From NCBI GenBank assembly GCA_023393475.1, contig JAEWLC010000079.1, positions 1-55,365 of the forward strand: DNA of 55,365 bases, in the 5' to 3' direction. Positions 41,112 to 49,356 of this stretch are shown here, in pieces; positions within the stretch are counted from its first letter, which is position 1; each line of letters starts with the position of its first letter. This DNA is from Pseudomonadota bacterium (GTDB lineage Bacteria > Pseudomonadota > Alphaproteobacteria > Rhizobiales > Devosiaceae). The position numbers and the translations under genes are program-made. Below the pieces are notes generated by a model that saw only the letters and a list, made by a program, of their open reading frames with translations, searched no databases and was not told where the DNA came from.

Positions 41112-42323
41112 TTACCAGCTGGTCATGGAGCCGTCCTCGAGCCGGGCGACCGGCAGGTAGGCGGCTTGGTACGGATACTTGGCGGCGAGCTCTTCATCGA
41201 AGTCGGTGCCGTGGCCGGGCGTCTCGTTGGGGTAGAGATAGCCGCGGTCGTAGCGCCAGTCGCACTTGAAGACGTCGTAGGTCTCCTTGGTGTAGCCTGT
41301 GAACTCCTGGATGCCGAAATTGTTGATCGCGGTGTCGACGTGGACGTTGGCGCCCATGCAGATCGGCGACATGTCCATCGGGCCGTGGCAGGCCGACTTC
41401 ACATGGTAGATCGAGGCGAAGTCGAAGATCTTCTTGATGCCGGTGACGCCGCCCGCGTGTACGGCGGTGACGCGGATGTAGTCGATCAGCTGTTCCTGGA
41501 TCAGCGTCGTGGTGTCGTAGACCGAGTTGAAGATCTCGCCGACGGCCAGCGGCTGCGTGGTGTGCTGGCGGATGATACGGAAGCCCTCCTGCAGCTCGGC
41601 CGGCACGGCGTCCTCCAGCCAGAACAGGCGGTAGGGCTCGAGATCCTTGCCGAGGCGAGCGGCCTCGATCGGGGTGAGGCGATGGTGGACGTCGTGCAAG
41701 AGGTGCACGTCCCAGCCGACCGAGTCGCGCAGCGCCTCGAAGAGTTTTGGCACCAGCGGCATGTACTTGTGCGTGGCCCAGACTTCTTCGGTCACCATCG
41801 GCTTGATCATGCCGCCGGTGGCCTGGTCGGTCGAGGGGCCGGTGCCGTAGATCGGCGGCAGGCCGGGGATCGAAACCTGGGCGCGGATGGCGTCGAGGCC
41901 CTGCTCCCGCATCTTCTGGACGCCGTCGACCACCTCGGGGATGTCGATGCCGCCGACATGCTTGTAGACCATGACCTTGTCGCGCGACTTGCCGCCCAGC
42001 AGCTGGTAGAGCGGCATGCCGGCCACCTTGGCCTTGATGTCCCACAGCGCCACGTCGATTGCGGCGATCGCCGCCATGGTGATCGGGCCGCGGCGCCAGT
42101 AGGCGCCCTTGTAGAGGAACTGCCAGATGTCCTCAGTGCGCAGGGGGTCCTTGCCGATGAGGGTGGGGGCGATGTGGTCCTGGATGTAGGAAACGACCGA
42201 GAGTTCGCGGCCGTTCACCGTGCCGTCGCCGATGCCGTAGACGCCCTCGTCGGTCATGATCTTCACCGTGGTGAAGTTGCGACCGGGGGAGCAGACGATG
42301 ACCTTGATGTCTGTGATCTTCAT
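41112..42323 (-). CDS. manD: D-mannonate dehydratase, ManD/RspA enolase type
   Basis: This 403-aa enzyme matches ManD closely along its length, including CSPGRNFTTVKI, GAYWRRGPITM, LLHDVHHR and the end PYQAAYLPVARLEDGSM-W. Active-site residues line up: R147, D211, H213, E237, E263 and H313. ManD dehydrates D-mannonate, some members with weak D-gluconate activity, to 2-keto-3-deoxygluconate. It is 10 bp from the type B dehydratase and is probably co-transcribed with the importer genes upstream. Confidence 0.88.
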   Translation of the reverse strand: MKITDIKVIVCSPGRNFTTVKIMTDEGVYGIGDGTVNGRELSVVSYIQDHIAPTLIGKDPLRTEDIWQFLYKGAYWRRGPITMAAIAAIDVALWDIKAKVAGMPLYQLLGGKSRDKVMVYKHVGGIDIPEVVDGVQKMREQGLDAIRAQVSIPGLPPIYGTGPSTDQATGGMIKPMVTEEVWATHKYMPLVPKLFEALRDSVGWDVHLLHDVHHRLTPIEAARLGKDLEPYRLFWLEDAVPAELQEGFRIIRQHTTQPLAVGEIFNSVYDTTTLIQEQLIDYIRVTAVHAGGVTGIKKIFDFASIYHVKSACHGPMDMSPICMGANVHVDTAINNFGIQEFTGYTKETYDVFKCDWRYDRGYLYPNETPGHGTDFDEELAAKYPYQAAYLPVARLEDGSMTSW

Positions 42324-42333
42324 CGGATTGCCA

Positions 42334-43683
42334 TCAGCTCCAGGTGCGATCCCAGGAGATATCGTCGTCCCACTGGTCGGTCGGCTGCCAGATATCGGTG
42401 ACGCCGGGCTGCAGGTGCTGGCGCAGCAACTCGTCGTTGAGGTCGTCGATGCCTAGGCCGGGCTTGTCGCTGAGCGTGATGAAGCCGTTGTCGACGATCG
42501 GGCGGTCGAAGCCGGTGACGATGTCATCCCACCACGGCACGTCGACCGTGTGGTACTCGAGCGCGAGGAAGTTCTCGGTTGCGGTGGCCACATGCGCCGC
42601 GGCAAGGGCGGCGATCGGGCTTTCGGCCATGTGGATGGCCATGGCGATGCCGTGGTCCTGCGCCGCGTCGCCGATCTTCTTGGTCTCGAGGATGCCGCCG
42701 GTGGTCAGCAGGTCCGGGTGGATGACCGAGATGCCGGCATTGAACAGCGGCTCGAAGCCTTCCTTCAGATAGATGTCCTCGCCGGTGCAGATCGGCACCG
42801 AGGTGGCTTCCTGCAGGCGCCGGTAGCTTTCGGCGTGCTGCCACGGAATGACGTCCTCGAGCCAGGCCGGGGTGTATTTCTCGATGCGTTGGGCGAGGCG
42901 GATGCCGTCCTGCAGCGAGATGTGGCCGAGGTGGTCGATGGCGAGCGGGATTTCCGGGCCGATCTCGGCGCGAACTTCGGCCATGTACTGGTCGAGCAGG
43001 TCGAGGCCCTTCTCGGAGAAGTGGAGGCCCGTGAACGGGTGCATGACGTTCTGGGCGTCATAGGAGGCGTTGCGCTTGCGGCGCGCCTCCGGACTCTGCG
43101 GGCCCATGCTGGACGGGTGGCTGCCGAAGGCTTCGAGCACGCCCGCCGGCCCGACGACGGCACCGGGGATGTGGGCGATTTCCATCAGGCCCAGGTCCAT
43201 CTTGAGGAAGGTGAAGCCGAGGTCCATGCGCTCCTTGAGGCGCTTGCCCATTTCGGTGCCGCTGGGACGGTCGGCGTCGGTGTCGCAATAGACGCGCACC
43301 TTGTCGCGGAACTTGCCGCCCAGCATCTGGTAGATCGGCACGCCATAGGCCTTGCCGGCGAGGTCCCAGAGCGCGATCTCGACGGCCGAGACGCCACCGC
43401 CCTGGCGGCCGTGGCCGCCGAACTGCTTGATGCGGCGGAACAGGCGATCGATGTCGCAGGGGTTCTCGCCGAGGAGGCGCGACTTCAGCATCAGCGCGTA
43501 GGTGGCGCTGGCGCCGTCACGGACTTCGCCGAGGCCGACGATGCCCTGGTTGGTGTAGATCTTCAGCAGCGCCGAGCGGAACGGGGCGCCGGTGATCTCG
43601 GCGACCCGGATATCGGTGATCCTGAGGTCGGACGGCTTCGAGTTGGTATTGACGCGATTAAGAGCGTCGCCGGCAGTAGTCAT
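42334..43683 (-). CDS. Mandelate racemase/muconate lactonizing enzyme family dehydratase, type B
   Basis: This 449-aa enolase-superfamily enzyme has a 20-residue leader before LRITDIRV, like its paralogue at 13298. Candidates are K161 and D163 (LKMD), metal ligands D250 (IDHLG), E276 (WLEDV) and E302 (CTGED), D324 and H351 (IHMAES). A loop around 165-215 carries an insert compared with the paralogue. GAGG precedes ATG. It is the first catabolic gene after the UgpC-type ATPase. Substrate unknown; an acid-sugar dehydratase is likely. Confidence 0.87.
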   Translation of the reverse strand: MTTAGDALNRVNTNSKPSDLRITDIRVAEITGAPFRSALLKIYTNQGIVGLGEVRDGASATYALMLKSRLLGENPCDIDRLFRRIKQFGGHGRQGGGVSAVEIALWDLAGKAYGVPIYQMLGGKFRDKVRVYCDTDADRPSGTEMGKRLKERMDLGFTFLKMDLGLMEIAHIPGAVVGPAGVLEAFGSHPSSMGPQSPEARRKRNASYDAQNVMHPFTGLHFSEKGLDLLDQYMAEVRAEIGPEIPLAIDHLGHISLQDGIRLAQRIEKYTPAWLEDVIPWQHAESYRRLQEATSVPICTGEDIYLKEGFEPLFNAGISVIHPDLLTTGGILETKKIGDAAQDHGIAMAIHMAESPIAALAAAHVATATENFLALEYHTVDVPWWDDIVTGFDRPIVDNGFITLSDKPGLGIDDLNDELLRQHLQPGVTDIWQPTDQWDDDISWDRTWS

Positions 43684-43751
43684 TGAACAGGCCTCGGCTG
43701 GGAGCGGTCGCTACCGGCCGCCCGAAATGGGAAAACTTGGCAGGCGGTGCG

Positions 43752-44846
43752 CTAGATCTTGAGCGCCATCTCCGTCTCGCCGTCGAACAGGTGCATGCGG
43801 TTCTGGTCGAACTCGAGGAACACCGGTTCGTCGGGCCGCAGCACAAAGTCCGGCGTGACGCTGACGTTGACGACAGCGCCCGAGACGAACACCTGGGCGA
43901 AGGTGACGTCGCCGGTCGGCTCGACAGTATAGACCTTGCCCGGCACGGAGCCCGGCACCTGCGACTTGTGCACCTTGATGGTCGAGTGACGGCCGCCCAG
44001 CACCACCTTGTTCGACTTGGCGGAGAGAGCCTTCTTGCCGTTCTCGGCCGAGAGCGGCATTTCCCAGCCCTCAGGGCTGGTGAGCACGACGTCTGTGCCC
44101 TTCGACGTCGCGGTGAGCGGGATGAGGCTCATGGCCGGCGAGCCAACGAAGCTCGCGACGAACATGTTCACCGGATTGGCGAAGACGTTGGCCGGGCTGT
44201 CGTATTGCTGCAGGAACCCACCGTTCATCACGGCCATCTTGTCGGCCATGGTCACGGCTTCGAGCTGGTCGTGGGTCACGTAGATGATGGTGGCGCCGAG
44301 ATCCTGGTGGAAGCGCTTGATCTCGGAGCGCATCTGGACGCGGAGCTTGGCATCGAGGTTCGAGAGCGGCTCGTCCATCAGGAAGGCGCGCGGCTCGCGC
44401 ACCAGCGCCCGCCCCAGCGCCACGCGCTGCTGCTGGCCTCCCGACAATTCGCGCGGCTTGCGCTCGAGCAGGTGGGTGATGTCTAGCGTCTTGGCCGCGG
44501 CCTGCACGCGGCGATCGATCTCCGCCTTGTCCATCTTCCGCATCTGCAGCGGGAAGGCGAGGTTCTTGTAGACCGACTTCTGCGGATAGAGCGCGTAGTT
44601 CTGGAACACCATGGCGATGTCCCGGTCCTTGGGGTCGAGGTCGGTGACGTCGCGATCGCCGATGGTGATCGAGCCGCCCGACATCGGGATGAGACCGGCG
44701 ACGAGGTTGAGCGTCGTCGTCTTGCCGCAGCCGGAGGGGCCGACCAGCGCGACGAACTCGCCGTCCTCGATGGTCAGCGACACGTGGTTCACTGCGTAGA
44801 CGTCGCCGTAGTTCTTGACCACGTCTTTGATGAGTACCTGGGCCAT
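43752..44846 (-). CDS. Sugar ABC transporter ATP-binding protein, UgpC/MalK type
   Basis: This 364-aa ATPase has Walker A GPSGCGKT (36-43), signature LSGGQ, Walker B AFLMDEPLSNLDAKLR and a C-terminal regulatory TOBE/MOI-like domain. GAGGGATT precedes ATG 44846. It energises the permeases encoded upstream and could also serve the ATPase-less CUT1 operon at 34678, since UgpC/MsmK-type ATPases are often shared. Confidence 0.92.
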   Translation of the reverse strand: MAQVLIKDVVKNYGDVYAVNHVSLTIEDGEFVALVGPSGCGKTTTLNLVAGLIPMSGGSITIGDRDVTDLDPKDRDIAMVFQNYALYPQKSVYKNLAFPLQMRKMDKAEIDRRVQAAAKTLDITHLLERKPRELSGGQQQRVALGRALVREPRAFLMDEPLSNLDAKLRVQMRSEIKRFHQDLGATIIYVTHDQLEAVTMADKMAVMNGGFLQQYDSPANVFANPVNMFVASFVGSPAMSLIPLTATSKGTDVVLTSPEGWEMPLSAENGKKALSAKSNKVVLGGRHSTIKVHKSQVPGSVPGKVYTVEPTGDVTFAQVFVSGAVVNVSVTPDFVLRPDEPVFLEFDQNRMHLFDGETEMALKI

Positions 44847-44864
44847 GAAGAAATCCCTCGGGGG

Positions 44865-45743
44865 TTAGTGCTTCACGGCGCCCTCGGTCAGGGCGCGCAC
44901 GAAGTAGCGTTGCAGGACGAGGAACAGCACCACGACGGGGATGCTCATCAGGAAGGTGGCGGCCATCAGGCCGGGCCAGTCGGTGGCGTTCTCGGAGAAG
45001 AAGCGCTGGATGCCGACCGGCAAGGTCATCTGATCGTGCCGGGTGAGGAAGGTGTACGCATAGATGTACTCGTTCCAGGCACCGATGAAGCTGTAGATCG
45101 AGGTGGCGATAATGCCGGGGGTCGAGAGCGGCATCACGATCAGGAAGAACGCCTGGAAGCGCGTGGCGCCGTCGATGCGGGCCGCCTGCTCGAGCTGGAT
45201 CGGGATGTTGTCGTAAAAGCCCTTGAGCAGCCAGATGGCGAGCGGCAGGCCGAAGGTCAGGTAGGTGAGGATCAGCGAGCCGTGCGTGTTCACCAGCCCG
45301 AGCACGCGCATCAGGATGAACAGCGGCACGAGGAAGACCACGGCCGGGAACATGTTGCGCAGCAGGACGGCGAAGAACAGGAAGTTGCGGCCGGGGAAGC
45401 GGAAGCGCGAGAAGGCGTAGGCCGCCGGCACCGCCACCACCACCGCGAGGATGGTGGTAAGGACGGAGACGAACATCGAGTTCCAGAAATACTGCAGGAA
45501 GTCGCGACCGACGCTGCCGGCCGGGTTGATGAGCTTCCAGTAGTTCTCGAGCGTCGGCTCGGCCGGCCACCACTGCGGCGGGTACTGCATGGCAGCAAAG
45601 CCCGTCTTCAGCGAGGTGATCACCATCCAGATCATCGGCATCACGGTGAAGCCGACGAGGAAGACGAGGAACAGCCGGCCAGCCCAGCGCCAGCCGCTGG
45701 CGCCCTTGCGCTGGGTAACGGCGGCTTCGGTTATCGCGGTCAT
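44865..45743 (-). CDS. Sugar ABC transporter permease (CUT1, MalG-like)
   Basis: This 292-aa inner-membrane protein has six helices and the EAA loop EQAARIDGATRFQAFFLIVMP. Its ATG overlaps the stop of the partner permease (ATGA). The C-terminal FVRALTEGAVKH is typical for MalG-like proteins. Confidence 0.92.
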   Translation of the reverse strand: MTAITEAAVTQRKGASGWRWAGRLFLVFLVGFTVMPMIWMVITSLKTGFAAMQYPPQWWPAEPTLENYWKLINPAGSVGRDFLQYFWNSMFVSVLTTILAVVVAVPAAYAFSRFRFPGRNFLFFAVLLRNMFPAVVFLVPLFILMRVLGLVNTHGSLILTYLTFGLPLAIWLLKGFYDNIPIQLEQAARIDGATRFQAFFLIVMPLSTPGIIATSIYSFIGAWNEYIYAYTFLTRHDQMTLPVGIQRFFSENATDWPGLMAATFLMSIPVVVLFLVLQRYFVRALTEGAVKH

Positions 45744-46699
45744 GCTCCGGCCCTCGAGTCGTCATTGCGGGTCAGGGCCCGGACGTAGAAGTAGCCCAGG
45801 GTCATCATGATGATGAACAGCAGCACTGCGTAGGCAGCACCGACGCCCCAGCGCTGGCGCAGGAAGGCGAGCTCGTAGATGTGGGTGATCCAGATCTGGG
45901 TCGAGCCCACGGGACCGCCGCCGGTCATGATGAACGGGATGATGAAGGAGTTGAAGTTCTGCACCACGAGGAGCAGGACGGTGACGGTCGACACGCCCGA
46001 AAGGTGCGGCCAGGTCACGTGCCAGAAGCGCTGCCACGGGCTCGCGCCATCGACCTGCGCGGCACGCAGCAGGGTATCGGGCACGGTCTGCAGGCCCGCC
46101 ATCAGCATGATCATGGCGAAGGAGAATTCCTTCCACACGTTCACGACGATCAGCGAGTAGAGCGCGGTGTTGGCGTTGTCGATGAAGTTGATCGGCTCGT
46201 CGGTTATGCCGAGCTGGACCGAGATGGCGCCGATGACGCCGAAATCAGAATGGTACAGCCACTTCCACACATAGGAGGCAGCGACCGCGCTCACTACCCA
46301 CGGCACCAGCAGCAACCCGCGCAGCACGCCGCGGCCCGGGAACTCCCGGTGCAGCGCCAGCGCGGCGCAAAGGCCGAGCACGAAGGCGAAGAAGGTAGAT
46401 AGGACCGTCCAGACGAGCGTCTGCCAGCTCACCTTCCAGAAGATTGGGCTGGTGAGGATGGCGATGTAGTTGTCGAGGCCGTTGAACTGCTTGTCGGCCA
46501 GCGACAGGCTGGCCGGGGTGTTAAAGAAGCTCAGCTCGATCGTGTAGTAGATCGGATAGGCGATGACGATGAGCATCACCACGATGGCGGGCGCCACATA
46601 GATGTAGTCGTTGCGATGGTTCCAGACTTTCTGGCCCAGCCCGACGCGCCGGGGCGGTTCGGGAACATCGCGGAATATGGCTTGGCCGGGAACGGTCAC
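45740..46699 (-). CDS. Sugar ABC transporter permease (CUT1, MalF-like)
   Basis: This 319-aa permease has six helices and the EAA loop RAAQVDGASPWQRFWHVTWP. It starts at GTG 46699. It lies 83 bp after the binding-protein gene and overlaps the second permease. Confidence 0.91.
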   Translation of the reverse strand: MTVPGQAIFRDVPEPPRRVGLGQKVWNHRNDYIYVAPAIVVMLIVIAYPIYYTIELSFFNTPASLSLADKQFNGLDNYIAILTSPIFWKVSWQTLVWTVLSTFFAFVLGLCAALALHREFPGRGVLRGLLLVPWVVSAVAASYVWKWLYHSDFGVIGAISVQLGITDEPINFIDNANTALYSLIVVNVWKEFSFAMIMLMAGLQTVPDTLLRAAQVDGASPWQRFWHVTWPHLSGVSTVTVLLLVVQNFNSFIIPFIMTGGGPVGSTQIWITHIYELAFLRQRWGVGAAYAVLLFIIMMTLGYFYVRALTRNDDSRAGA

Positions 46700-46782
46700 A
46701 GCTGGCCCACCCTGATCACTGGTTGGAGGTCAAAAGGACCGGCGGCACCTGGCCGCCGGTCCGAAGCATTAGCGTGGGGGCG

Positions 46783-48273
46783 TCAGATGCCGCCGCCACC
46801 GCCGACGATGGATTCGATCTTCTGGGCTGCGTCATCGACAGCCTGGTCGACCGTCATGTTGCCGGTGAGGGCATTCTGCAGCATGTCCGGGACCACGATG
46901 TTCATGATCTCGGGCGCCTCGGGGATCACCGGGAACGGGATACCGTTGGGCAGCATCGAGGTCGTCACGTCGAGGAACTTGATGGTGTCCAGGCGTTCCT
47001 TCATCGCGTCGGTCAGGAAGCCGTTGATGTTGCCGGGGTTGGAACCGACCCAGGCGAGCTTGGTCGACCATTCCGGGCTGTTCCAGAAGCAGATCAGCGC
47101 CTTGACCGCCTGCTCGTCCACCGCGCCGCCCTCGACGAACTCGGGCTTGACGACGTGGATGTTGGAACCGCCGAACACGACGGCACGCTTGCCGTCCGGG
47201 CCGGTCGGCAGCAGGCCGTAGCGCATGTTGGCGACCACTTCATCGGCGGCTGCCTTGTCGGCACCGGTCGCCTTCGAAGCGAGGTCGTTCATGCGGGCGA
47301 ATTCGGCCGGGTGCGAGATCACCATGGCCAGCTGGCCGGCGATGAACGGCGCCTGGTTTTCCGCCTGGGTGTTGGTCAGCGCCGAAACCGGGACCGACTT
47401 GTCGACGGCGTACATCTGGTAGGCCGCCTGCAGGGCCTTCTTCGAGCCCTCGTTGTTGATCCAGACGTCCTTGTAGGTCGGGTTCTCCGATGCCTCGTCG
47501 AGGGCGCCGCCGCCGTATGCCCAGAGCTGCGGCATGAAGCGGAACGGCGTATTGCCGGCGTTCTGCTTGGCGACTAGGCCGTAACCGGCGATGCCCAGCT
47601 TGTCGTGGATCTGCTTGGAGTAGGCGACAACGTCATCCCAGGTCGCCGGCGGGTTCTCGGGGTCGAGACCGGCATCGGCGAAGATCTTGGCGTTCCAGAT
47701 GAAGCCCATGGTCTCGTTGTTAGTCGGCAGGCCGTAGGTCTGGCCCTCATAGGTCACCGACTTGAGCGCGCCCGGCCAGAAGTCCTCGGTCTTGTAACCG
47801 GCGAATTCCGGGGTGATCGGCTGCAGGTAGCCCTTGGCCGCAAATTCGACGCCACCGAGAATCTGCAAGCGGACGACGGCCGGGGCCGCGTTGCCGAGCA
47901 GCGCGGTGCGGAACTTGTCCAGCAGCTCGTTGTAGGTGATCGACTGCACGTCGGTTTCGATATTCGGGTAGGCCGCCTTGAAGGCCTCCCAGAACGCCTT
48001 GTCCTGGTCGTGGGCGATCTGCGGGTCGGCCTCGAACGGGCCGGTGTACCAGTAGCTCACCTTGCCGGCGTAGTCGTTCGGCACGACGGCGCCGCAATCC
48101 TTGGCAGCATCGAACTGCTTGGTGCCGGCGATCGACTTCACATACTCGGGCGACCACTTCGACAGGTCCACGCTCTGGGCGTAGGACGCGGTCGTCGCCG
48201 TCGTCAGCATGGTAGCCGCGCTGAGCGCCGCCACGGTCAGGCCGAGCATACGCCGGCCAGTCTTGTTCTGCAT
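46783..48273 (-). CDS. Sugar ABC transporter substrate-binding protein (CUT1)
   Basis: This 496-aa SBP type 1 protein has a signal peptide with likely cleavage after SYA (about residue 32), and a Gly-rich end (GGGGGI). It is longer than the usual 420-440 aa, with an extra N-terminal segment before the first conserved YWYTGPFEADPQ. Two Cys (in DCGAVV and LICFW) are present. GAGGAGG precedes ATG. It is first in the eight-gene operon running to the RraA gene. Confidence 0.9.
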   Translation of the reverse strand: MQNKTGRRMLGLTVAALSAATMLTTATTASYAQSVDLSKWSPEYVKSIAGTKQFDAAKDCGAVVPNDYAGKVSYWYTGPFEADPQIAHDQDKAFWEAFKAAYPNIETDVQSITYNELLDKFRTALLGNAAPAVVRLQILGGVEFAAKGYLQPITPEFAGYKTEDFWPGALKSVTYEGQTYGLPTNNETMGFIWNAKIFADAGLDPENPPATWDDVVAYSKQIHDKLGIAGYGLVAKQNAGNTPFRFMPQLWAYGGGALDEASENPTYKDVWINNEGSKKALQAAYQMYAVDKSVPVSALTNTQAENQAPFIAGQLAMVISHPAEFARMNDLASKATGADKAAADEVVANMRYGLLPTGPDGKRAVVFGGSNIHVVKPEFVEGGAVDEQAVKALICFWNSPEWSTKLAWVGSNPGNINGFLTDAMKERLDTIKFLDVTTSMLPNGIPFPVIPEAPEIMNIVVPDMLQNALTGNMTVDQAVDDAAQKIESIVGGGGGI

Positions 48274-48412
48274 GAAACGTCCTCCTCAAATCGGCTCGCC
48301 GGGCGGCGACCCGCCCCGCATCAATGCCTACAGCTCGCGCTGTTCGCGGATGGGGCCACCGATCATTAACGCCGGCTTACCCAACTGGTATGGCACCCTT
48401 CCAGATGACGAC

Positions 48413-48442
48413 ATGTATGTCAACATGGACCGGATCATACAT
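48413..48442. promoter_or_regulatory. Inverted repeats between GntR and importer operon
   Basis: ATGTATG (48413-48419) and CATACAT (48436-48442) form a perfect 7-bp inverted repeat with a 16-base spacer. Inside it, CATGT and ACATG give a second, shorter dyad. The site lies in the divergent region between the GntR gene and the binding-protein gene, so it is a good operator candidate. Confidence 0.5.
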
Positions 48443-48507
48443 TCTTTTGGCAATTTTACGTGCGAACGGGGCTTCCATTGCTCAAAAAAGGTGCATAAAC
48501 AGAAAGT

Positions 48508-49215
48508 ATGAGCCAGGTCACCGACAGCGCGGAACGGCCCGAGGATGCGCTCGAGCAGCAGCATGGGTCCGTCTATGAGATGATCCGCGAGGACATCATC
48601 TCGGGCACGCTGGCGCCGAACGCGCGGCTCAAGGTCGCGGAGCTGGCCGAAGCCTACCAGACTTCGACCAACCCGGTGCGCGAGGCGCTGCAGCAGCTCA
48701 GGGGCGAAGGCTTCGTGCTGATGGAGCCCAATCGCGGCGCCCGCGTCCGGCCGATCGACGCCGATTTCGTGCGCGACATCATCGAGATCGAGATGCTGAT
48801 CGAGGGCGAGCTGACCCGCTGGTTCGTCACCATCGCGACGGATGCCGATATCGTCGAACTCGAGGCGATCCAGGCCGAGCTCGAAGCGAACAACTTCGTC
48901 GACCGGACCAAGCACGGACTGCTCGATACCCGGTTTCACCAGTTCATCTACGATCGCCACTACAACCGGCACGCGGCCGAGCTGTGGTGGAAGCACCGCG
49001 AGATCCTGCGGGCGATTTCCCGCCGGTTCCCGACTTCGCTCAGCCGCCGCGTCTCGGTGCTGCGCGAGCACCGGGAGCTCATCGAATGCATCCGGGCGCA
49101 GGACGCCGAAGGCGCCGCGAAAGTGGTCGCCCGGCACGTCGAGGGCTCGGGCCGGCACATCATCGAACAAATGGGCGTCGCACAGAGGAACGCCACGCCA
49201 CCCAGACACACCTAG
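48508..49215 (+). CDS. GntR family regulator with FCD domain
   Basis: This 235-aa regulator has a winged helix with LKVAELAEAYQTSTNPVREALQQL and a C-terminal FCD domain (LDTRFHQFIYDRHYN, REHRELIECI, VARHVEG). It is divergent from the eight-gene importer/dehydratase operon and precedes a type A dehydratase gene by 141 bp. Inverted repeats upstream are its probable operator. No clear ribosome binding site is seen before ATG 48508. Confidence 0.9.
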   Translation: MSQVTDSAERPEDALEQQHGSVYEMIREDIISGTLAPNARLKVAELAEAYQTSTNPVREALQQLRGEGFVLMEPNRGARVRPIDADFVRDIIEIEMLIEGELTRWFVTIATDADIVELEAIQAELEANNFVDRTKHGLLDTRFHQFIYDRHYNRHAAELWWKHREILRAISRRFPTSLSRRVSVLREHRELIECIRAQDAEGAAKVVARHVEGSGRHIIEQMGVAQRNATPPRHT

Positions 49216-49356
49216 GGGTGCCGGGGGAGGAGAGCTCCCGGCGCCCGTCATTGCCATCATCAGTCATTGCGAACCTGGCCATCCGCCCCCCACACGGCGG
49301 CGGGACATCGGCCCTGATTGCTAGAGAAGGCTCCACCGGGAGCCGAGAGGAGAAAC

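Noticed and set aside
39861..42401. Plus-strand open frame of 846 codons
   Set aside because: It spans opposite two well-supported dehydratase genes and the gaps around them and has Val/Leu/Asp/Gly/Arg-biased shadow composition.
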